A DNA stretch of 64,000 nt. Source: an uncultured Clostridia bacterium (GTDB lineage: Bacteria > Bacillota > Clostridia > Christensenellales > Aristaeellaceae). Both the position numbers and the translations under genes were made by a program. The notes under the pieces were generated by a model. That model made no database searches. It was not told the origin of the DNA and saw only the letters and a program-made list of their open reading frames with translations. Below, piece by piece: positions 62,707 through 64,000 of this stretch. The stretch covers positions 124,001 through 188,000 of the forward strand of contig CAKTXR010000002.1 of the NCBI GenBank assembly GCA_934631025.1. The letters are read 5' to 3'. Each line of letters starts with the position of its first letter. The stretch's first letter is position 1.

Positions 62707-63708
62707 ATGGCAACGCGAAAGAGAAAGGCCGCGCGGCGCGTCCGCAAGGCCAGAAACGCGCTGATCGCCCTGCTGCTGCTGGCGGCGGTGGTGCTGGGCG
62801 TGTGGATATTGGTGCTGGACGGCGGATCGCCCATGGACGCTTACCTCGTGGGGAAATACGGCGACGCGGCTTCGCCTGAGCCGGACGTAACGGCCACGGC
62901 TCTGCCCGGCACGCCGACGGAGAAACCCGCTGCGCCGACTGCCGAGGGCGTTACGCCCGAGGCGACCGACGCGCCCTCCGCTACGCCTGAGCCGGCGCAC
63001 ACGCAGCCGCCCGTGACCGACACCCCCAGCCCCGAACCCACGGCCACGCCGACGGCCAGCCCCACCCCGACCGCCACGCCCGAGCCGACGCCCGAGCCGA
63101 CGCCGGTCGATCTGGAATACCCCTACTACATCGAGGTTGACCGCGGTATGCAGGTCGTGCGCGTGTACACCATCGGCGAGGACGGAACCTATTCGCTCCT
63201 GGCGCGCGAGATGATCTGCTCGACCGACACCTTCGGCTACAAGCCGCCCATAGGCACTTATAAGATGAACGGCGAGAAGCTGAGGTGGATGATGTCGCTC
63301 TTCGGCACATACGCGCAGTACGCCACCCGCATCAGCGGCCACATACTCTTCCACGCCGTGCCCACGACGATGTGCTATGCCAACACGCTCAACGCCGACG
63401 ACTACCGCGCGCTGGGCACGAACGCCTCGGCGGGCTGCGTGCGCCTTCTGTGCGCCGACGCGAAGTGGATCTATGACAACGTGCCCGCGGGCACCATGGT
63501 GCGCTATGTCGACAATCCGCGCGACGAGGAGAAGCTCAAGGAGCTGGCCGCGCCGCCGCTGGGGAGCGGCAACTGGGATCCCACCGACAACCGCGAGGAC
63601 AATCCGGATTACGATCCCTCCTATGAGGCGAGCAAGCCGATGGTCACCCCCGCGCTGGGCGTGACCCCCGCGCCGACCGAGCCGTGGACGCCGGACGTGT
63701 ACAACTGA
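62707..63708 (+). CDS. L,D-transpeptidase (YkuD domain) with Pro/Thr-rich linker
   Basis: 333 residues. A basic N-terminus and one membrane helix (about 17-37) anchor the protein. A Pro/Thr/Ala/Glu-rich linker (about 55-135) spans the wall. The YkuD catalytic domain has HILFHAVP (His212, His216) and ASAGCVRLL with the catalytic Cys244. It makes 3-3 cross-links or attaches peptides in peptidoglycan, independently of PBPs. AGAGGA lies upstream of ATG 62707. It lies 84 bases after the GH106-like gene, beyond its terminator. Confidence 0.93.
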   Translation: MATRKRKAARRVRKARNALIALLLLAAVVLGVWILVLDGGSPMDAYLVGKYGDAASPEPDVTATALPGTPTEKPAAPTAEGVTPEATDAPSATPEPAHTQPPVTDTPSPEPTATPTASPTPTATPEPTPEPTPVDLEYPYYIEVDRGMQVVRVYTIGEDGTYSLLAREMICSTDTFGYKPPIGTYKMNGEKLRWMMSLFGTYAQYATRISGHILFHAVPTTMCYANTLNADDYRALGTNASAGCVRLLCADAKWIYDNVPAGTMVRYVDNPRDEEKLKELAAPPLGSGNWDPTDNREDNPDYDPSYEASKPMVTPALGVTPAPTEPWTPDVYN

Positions 63709-63724
63709 TCGGAGGAAACCAGGT

Positions 63725-64000
63725 ATGGATTTGAAAATCAGCATGGTTGAGCGCGGCCCCATCGCGATCATCGGCCGCGAGGGCTATGGCGACGCGGCCA
63801 AGGGCGGCCAGTGGGTGCCGCCGCTGTGGCGCGATATGCAGCTGCACATGAGCGAGATCGCGCCGCTGGTCAAGCACGACGAAACCGGAAAACCCGCCGG
63901 TATCTGGGGCGCGATGAGCGACGCGGGCCGGCGCTTCTTCCCCTGGGAGAGCGACGGACTGTATCTGGCCGGCCTTGAGGTCGATCTGGACGCGGCCGCG
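63725..64000 (+). CDS. GyrI/AraC-effector-binding-like protein, 3' end outside the window
   Basis: The first 92 residues are visible. They start MDLKISMVERGPIAIIGREG and continue with WRDMQLHMSEI, KPAGIWGAMSD and GLYLAGLEVDLD, which fit a small-molecule-binding GyrI-like fold (SOUL-type beta-alpha repeat). GGAGGAA lies eight bases upstream. The rest is beyond the window, so a fused DNA-binding or other domain cannot be excluded. It is probably co-transcribed with the L,D-transpeptidase (16 bases apart). Confidence 0.65.
   Translation, partial: MDLKISMVERGPIAIIGREGYGDAAKGGQWVPPLWRDMQLHMSEIAPLVKHDETGKPAGIWGAMSDAGRRFFPWESDGLYLAGLEVDLDAAA

Overview
The window looks like a chromosomal segment of a GC-rich member of the Bacillota, probably class Clostridia. 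The evidence is the Gram-positive gene order pgpH-ybeY/cdd-era-recO, a DnaE-type replicase, gyrB directly before gyrA, PepV-like and PatB-like enzymes, strong intrinsic terminators, and clean sigma-A promoters (TATAAT, often with an upstream TG). An intestinal lifestyle is inferred from the number of glycan-processing enzymes; the sequence does not prove it. I see no rRNA, tRNA, CRISPR array, phage, transposase or insertion sequence. All coordinates come from reading by eye. No database search was possible.

Layout. 1-4100: end of the c-di-AMP phosphodiesterase gene pgpH, a YbeY-cytidine deaminase fusion, era and recO. 4268-7397: a two-gene unit encoding a GrpE-like protein with a membrane hairpin and an Hsp70-like ATPase with its own C-terminal membrane hairpin. 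7449-13914: a GH99-like enzyme, an SGNH esterase, a CorC-type membrane protein and a heparinase II/III-like lyase. 14235-24286: a long block, mostly overlapping or closely spaced, with an FHA protein, a SEDS glycosyltransferase and a class B PBP, then MoxR, DUF58 and DUF4129, then uvrC and a PepV-like dipeptidase. 24626-33144: patB (minus strand), gyrB, gyrA, an RsuA-type pseudouridine synthase, an RsmC-like methyltransferase and an Xaa-Pro peptidase. 33231-45591: two paralogous EamA permeases, an AraC regulator divergent from an operon of permease, TIM-barrel isomerase/epimerase and two Gfo/Idh oxidoreductases, then a minus-strand group of GH38-Fn3 mannosidase-like enzyme, SGNH esterase and uxaC. 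45671-53265: dnaE and cca on divergent promoters, a GNAT acetyltransferase, a third SGNH esterase and a MazG-like pyrophosphohydrolase. 53612-64000: GH42-like and GH106-like enzymes, a beta-lactamase-fold hydrolase coupled to thpR and a QueG-like iron-sulfur protein, an L,D-transpeptidase, and the start of a GyrI-like protein.

How the genes fit together. Housekeeping operons are interleaved with single or paired carbohydrate genes. None of the recognised glycan enzymes (GH99-like, GH38, GH42-like, GH106-like, heparinase-like, three SGNH esterases) shows a signal peptide, and no ABC, PTS or TonB sugar importer is present. They therefore probably act in the cytosol on imported oligosaccharides. 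The AraC-controlled Gfo/Idh plus TIM-barrel operon resembles oxidative (non-hydrolytic) sugar or glycoside breakdown modules.

The most unusual items are the membrane-inserted Hsp70/GrpE-like pair, the YbeY-Cdd fusion, degenerate tandem repeats filling several intergenic gaps (5081-5417, 24400-24560, 51400-51790), and a GC-poor non-coding island at 34286-34740.
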